Part shown: positions 6,235 through 7,819 of the stretch, piece after piece
Layout: each line of letters begins with the position of its first letter
Numbering within the stretch: position 1 is the stretch's first letter
Source: DASWTL01 sp035575925
GTDB lineage: Bacteria > Bacteroidota > Bacteroidia > Sphingobacteriales > Sphingobacteriaceae
Direction: 5' to 3'
Assembly: GCA_035575925.1 (NCBI GenBank)
Contig: DATLXK010000044.1
Span: forward strand, 1 to 7,819
Length of the DNA: 7,819 nt
Notes under the pieces: model-generated
The model's input: only the letters and a program-made list of their open reading frames with translations
What the model was told of the DNA's origin: nothing
Database searches by the model: none
Made by a program: the position numbers and the translations under genes

Positions 6235-7098
6235 CTAAGATTCCTGAGCAATCCTGTTTTCTCTTAATATAATAAAATTGAACAGCTCATCTATGGGCTT
6301 TTTAAGTATTTTACCAATAGTAATTGAATGTTCGTTGCACACAGTTCTTAAAATATCCTGAAAAGTATAAGCTATTGAACCAACAAAATGGCAATTATAT
6401 TTTTTATGATCCGGGTATGATTGTATATCTTTTATAAACTCTTTAAATCCGCGTTGCAGCAAATCTATAATGAATGTATGTTCTTTATTAGCACTCATAA
6501 ATTTTGAAAATGAGGCCAGGTAAAAGTTAGGAGATGGTTTTTGATACAGGTTTTGAATTACTATTTCTTTATTGATATGATAAGTTTCATTAAAATTTTT
6601 TTGAAGTTCAGCAGGCATAGTACCATACAAGTAACTGGTGATAAGTTTTTTGCCAAAATACGTGCCAGCTGCCTCATCACCAAGAATATAGCCCAGGCCG
6701 TGCATGCCATCTATTACCTTGTGCCCATCGTAAAATGTAATGTTTGAACCAGTTCCAAGAATACAACTCATTCCCTGATTATTTCCGCACGTGGCATACG
6801 CAGATCCCAGAAGATCGCTTTCTACGTTTACAAATGCATTTTTAAAAACCTGTGATAACGCATTACTAACTGCTTCACGTCTGTCGGGATTGGAACAACC
6901 CGCACCAAAAAAGTATATTTCGCGGACATCCAGGGATATTTTCTGAACCTCTGCATTATTGAGGAGGATCTTTACAATTTCTTTTTCAGACAAAAAAAAG
7001 GGATTCATCCCGTTTGTTGCAAACTCAAATTTGCCACCAACAGGAAGAGAGGATATCCAGTCGGTTTTCGAGGATCCACTATCAGCAACTAAAATCAT
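6235..7098 (-). CDS. BadF/BadG-family ATPase, N-acetylglucosamine-kinase-like
   Basis: This 287-residue cytoplasmic protein has the ASKHA (actin/hexokinase) fold of the BadF/BadG/BcrA/BcrD ATPase family. The members closest to it by motif are N-acetylglucosamine kinases. Visible elements are the phosphate-1 loop ADSGSSKTDW (5-14), FFGAGCSNPDRR (63-74), the catalytic-Asp segment NVESDLLGSAYA (91-102, Asp95), the phosphate-2 loop ILGTGSN (113-119), the GLGYILGDEAAG signature (134-145), and an adenosine-type motif FVGSIAYTF (238-246). The radical-enzyme activators of the family carry an iron-sulfur cluster between subunits. The motif set and length here favour the sugar-kinase side, but the substrate (GlcNAc, glucosamine or a muropeptide sugar) is inference. 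Its ATG follows the stop of the receiver gene after a single base, so translation is probably coupled and there is no separate promoter. It is convergent with cobA across 43 nt. Confidence 0.82.
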   Translation of the reverse strand: MILVADSGSSKTDWISSLPVGGKFEFATNGMNPFFLSEKEIVKILLNNAEVQKISLDVREIYFFGAGCSNPDRREAVSNALSQVFKNAFVNVESDLLGSAYATCGNNQGMSCILGTGSNITFYDGHKVIDGMHGLGYILGDEAAGTYFGKKLITSYLYGTMPAELQKNFNETYHINKEIVIQNLYQKPSPNFYLASFSKFMSANKEHTFIIDLLQRGFKEFIKDIQSYPDHKKYNCHFVGSIAYTFQDILRTVCNEHSITIGKILKKPIDELFNFIILRENRIAQES

Positions 7099-7099
7099 G

Positions 7100-7492
7100 T
7101 TAAATTTCTTCTAGAATTTTATTAGTAAGCGGTTTGCCAATAAAGCGTGAAACAAGGTGGTTTTCTTCTGTTTTACGAAGGTCTGTGGGGTCAAGTGATG
7201 ACGACAGGATGTAAATTTTAACCTGCACATCTTTTAAACCTATAATAGATTGTAATTCTTTTAAGAAATCAAAACCTGACATCCCGGGCATTCTAAGATC
7301 CAGAAAGATAATCTCCGGGAGATTTTGATTGTCTTTTATCCGATCCTGCATAAAAATAATGGCATTTTTCGGAGAATCAATTACGACAATATTTTCAGCG
7401 AAATGATTATTCTCGAGTATCTTGCGATTTATCAAGTTATCTATATAGCTGTCGTCTATCAATAAGACTGTTTTGTGCTTATACTGCCTCAT
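7100..7492 (-). CDS. Stand-alone CheY-like response regulator receiver protein
   Basis: This 130-residue protein consists of one receiver domain without an output domain. The receiver residues are present: acidic pair Asp13-Asp14 (VLLIDDS), phosphoacceptor Asp65 (IIFLDLRMPGMSGFDFL), a Ser in ILSSS (96-99) in the Ser/Thr position, and Lys120-Pro121 (FIGKPLT). It should therefore accept phosphate from a histidine kinase. The C-terminus EEI is close to the end of the domain, so no DNA-binding region was lost. Such proteins act through protein contact or in phosphorelays. Its stop is one base from the ATG of the BadF-type kinase, so the two are made together, which hints at a shared role. No histidine kinase is in the window. 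Upstream there is a plausible promoter very near the start codon. Confidence 0.92.
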   Translation of the reverse strand: MRQYKHKTVLLIDDSYIDNLINRKILENNHFAENIVVIDSPKNAIIFMQDRIKDNQNLPEIIFLDLRMPGMSGFDFLKELQSIIGLKDVQVKIYILSSSLDPTDLRKTEENHLVSRFIGKPLTNKILEEI

Positions 7493-7500
7493 AGTCCCAT

Positions 7501-7528
7501 CAAAATTACTCTTTTTAATTGTTTACAA
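7501..7528 (-). promoter_or_regulatory. Candidate promoter of the receiver/kinase operon
   Basis: On the minus strand, TTG (7528-7526) and TAATTTTG (7508-7501) are separated by 17 nt, a good fit to the Bacteroidota -33/-7 pattern. The -7 box ends only 8 nt before the ATG at 7492, so the transcript would be leaderless or nearly so. A promoter further upstream cannot be excluded. Confidence 0.4.
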
Positions 7529-7541
7529 AAAATGGTCGCTA

Positions 7542-7613
7542 ATATACTGTTTATTACTATAAAATTGATCCGGCTATTTGGCGCAAGGTATTAGTATTGC
7601 AAGTACAGTATAT
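7542..7613. repeat. 9-bp inverted repeat upstream of the receiver gene
   Basis: ATATACTGT (7542-7550) and ACAGTATAT (7605-7613) are perfect inverted arms 54 nt apart, in the non-coding stretch between the receiver gene and the insertion-sequence end. The distance allows DNA looping by a regulator, but chance is a fair alternative in AT-rich DNA. Nothing else is recognisable in 7493-7660. Confidence 0.25.
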
Positions 7614-7660
7614 AAAATATCATTGCTGTCCGGTAAAAGAATAAAGTTATAAAAAACGAA

Positions 7661-7819
7661 GGCCGTGTCCTATTAGAGAGATGATTTTTAGATTTTGGTA
7701 AAAGAACCTCCCCCTATGTCTGAAACAGGGATAATTGTTCTTGATTGATATTGTTCAAATCGCCCCAGTGACCATCCGGGTTTTTCAGGAATTTAAACAG
7801 ATCAAGATAGGTCATTAAA
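7661..7819 (-). mobile_element. Probable terminus of an insertion sequence, continuing beyond the window
   Basis: At 7661 the sequence GGCCGTGTCC begins, followed by about 50 nt of non-coding DNA and the end of a minus-strand ORF. The form GGCCGTGTCC followed by AT-rich DNA resembles terminal inverted repeats of IS4/IS5-type elements. The opposite end, the matching repeat and the target duplication are outside the window, so the family cannot be named. Confidence 0.5.
7714..7819 (-). CDS. C-terminal end of a probable transposase, partial at the window edge
   Basis: The minus-strand frame is open from the window edge to a TAG at 7716-7714 and gives 34 residues from the internal Met, with segments MTYLDLFKFLKNPDGHW and INQEQLSLFQT. 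The compact aromatic-rich tail ending shortly before a putative IS end is what the C-terminus of a transposase would look like, but I do not recognise the family. It could also be a short complete ORF starting at the ATG at 7815-7813; this is less likely because the frame stays open to the edge. Confidence 0.5.
   Translation of the reverse strand, partial: LMTYLDLFKFLKNPDGHWGDLNNINQEQLSLFQT

Noticed and set aside
6541..6747. Plus-strand open frame of 68 codons
   Set aside because: It is antisense to the conserved ATPase motifs of the BadF-type gene and has no features of its own.
1..7819. CRISPR array, tRNA, rRNA or toxin-antitoxin module
   Set aside because: No regularly spaced repeats, cloverleaf-like sequence, rRNA segments or paired small genes of that type were seen on either strand.

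Overview
The window looks like chromosomal DNA from a member of the Bacteroidota, most likely a Sphingobacteriaceae-type organism (Pedobacter/Mucilaginibacter relatives). The reasons are the AT-rich composition, poor Shine-Dalgarno sequences, several -7 boxes of the Bacteroidota type (TAnnTTTG), and a gene mix typical of that group (a DUF1800/DUF1501 pair, a BadF-type sugar kinase, an IS982-family transposase). The assignment is an inference from style and gene content, not from a marker gene.

Layout. Positions 1-439 hold the N-terminal part of a degraded IS982-family transposase on the minus strand, with one frameshift and one in-frame stop. Positions 440-636 are non-coding, with a pyrimidine-rich tract and two inverted repeats. 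Positions 637-3905 are a two-gene plus-strand operon: a Sec-exported DUF1800 protein followed 17 nt later by a Tat-exported DUF1501 protein. Positions 4024-5011 are an aldo/keto reductase of the AKR13-like type, interrupted by a +1 frameshift near 4710-4735. A small minus-strand SelW/Rdx-type thioredoxin-fold protein (5030-5317) converges on it and is divergent from a plus-strand uroporphyrinogen-III C-methyltransferase gene (cobA, 5457-6191). The shared 139-nt intergenic region has two opposed -7 boxes, a perfect hairpin and repeated GTTATAAT octamers. Positions 6235-7492 are a tightly coupled minus-strand pair: a stand-alone CheY-like receiver protein followed, with one intervening base, by a BadF/BadG-family (N-acetylglucosamine-kinase-like) ATPase. 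From about 7661 to the window end there is what looks like the terminus of a second insertion sequence, with the last codons of a minus-strand ORF.

How the parts fit. DUF1800 and DUF1501 proteins are a recurrent exported pair of unknown function. CobA makes precorrin-2 for siroheme or corrinoid synthesis, but none of its usual partners is in the window. The receiver/kinase pair suggests a phosphorylation-responsive partner for an amino-sugar or cell-wall-derived substrate, which is inference only. The window is an ordinary core-metabolism stretch bordered by IS remnants. I see no CRISPR array, tRNA, rRNA, phage module or clear defence system. The observations most worth following are the coupled receiver-kinase pair, the broken aldo/keto reductase, and the structured divergent promoter region between the Rdx gene and cobA.
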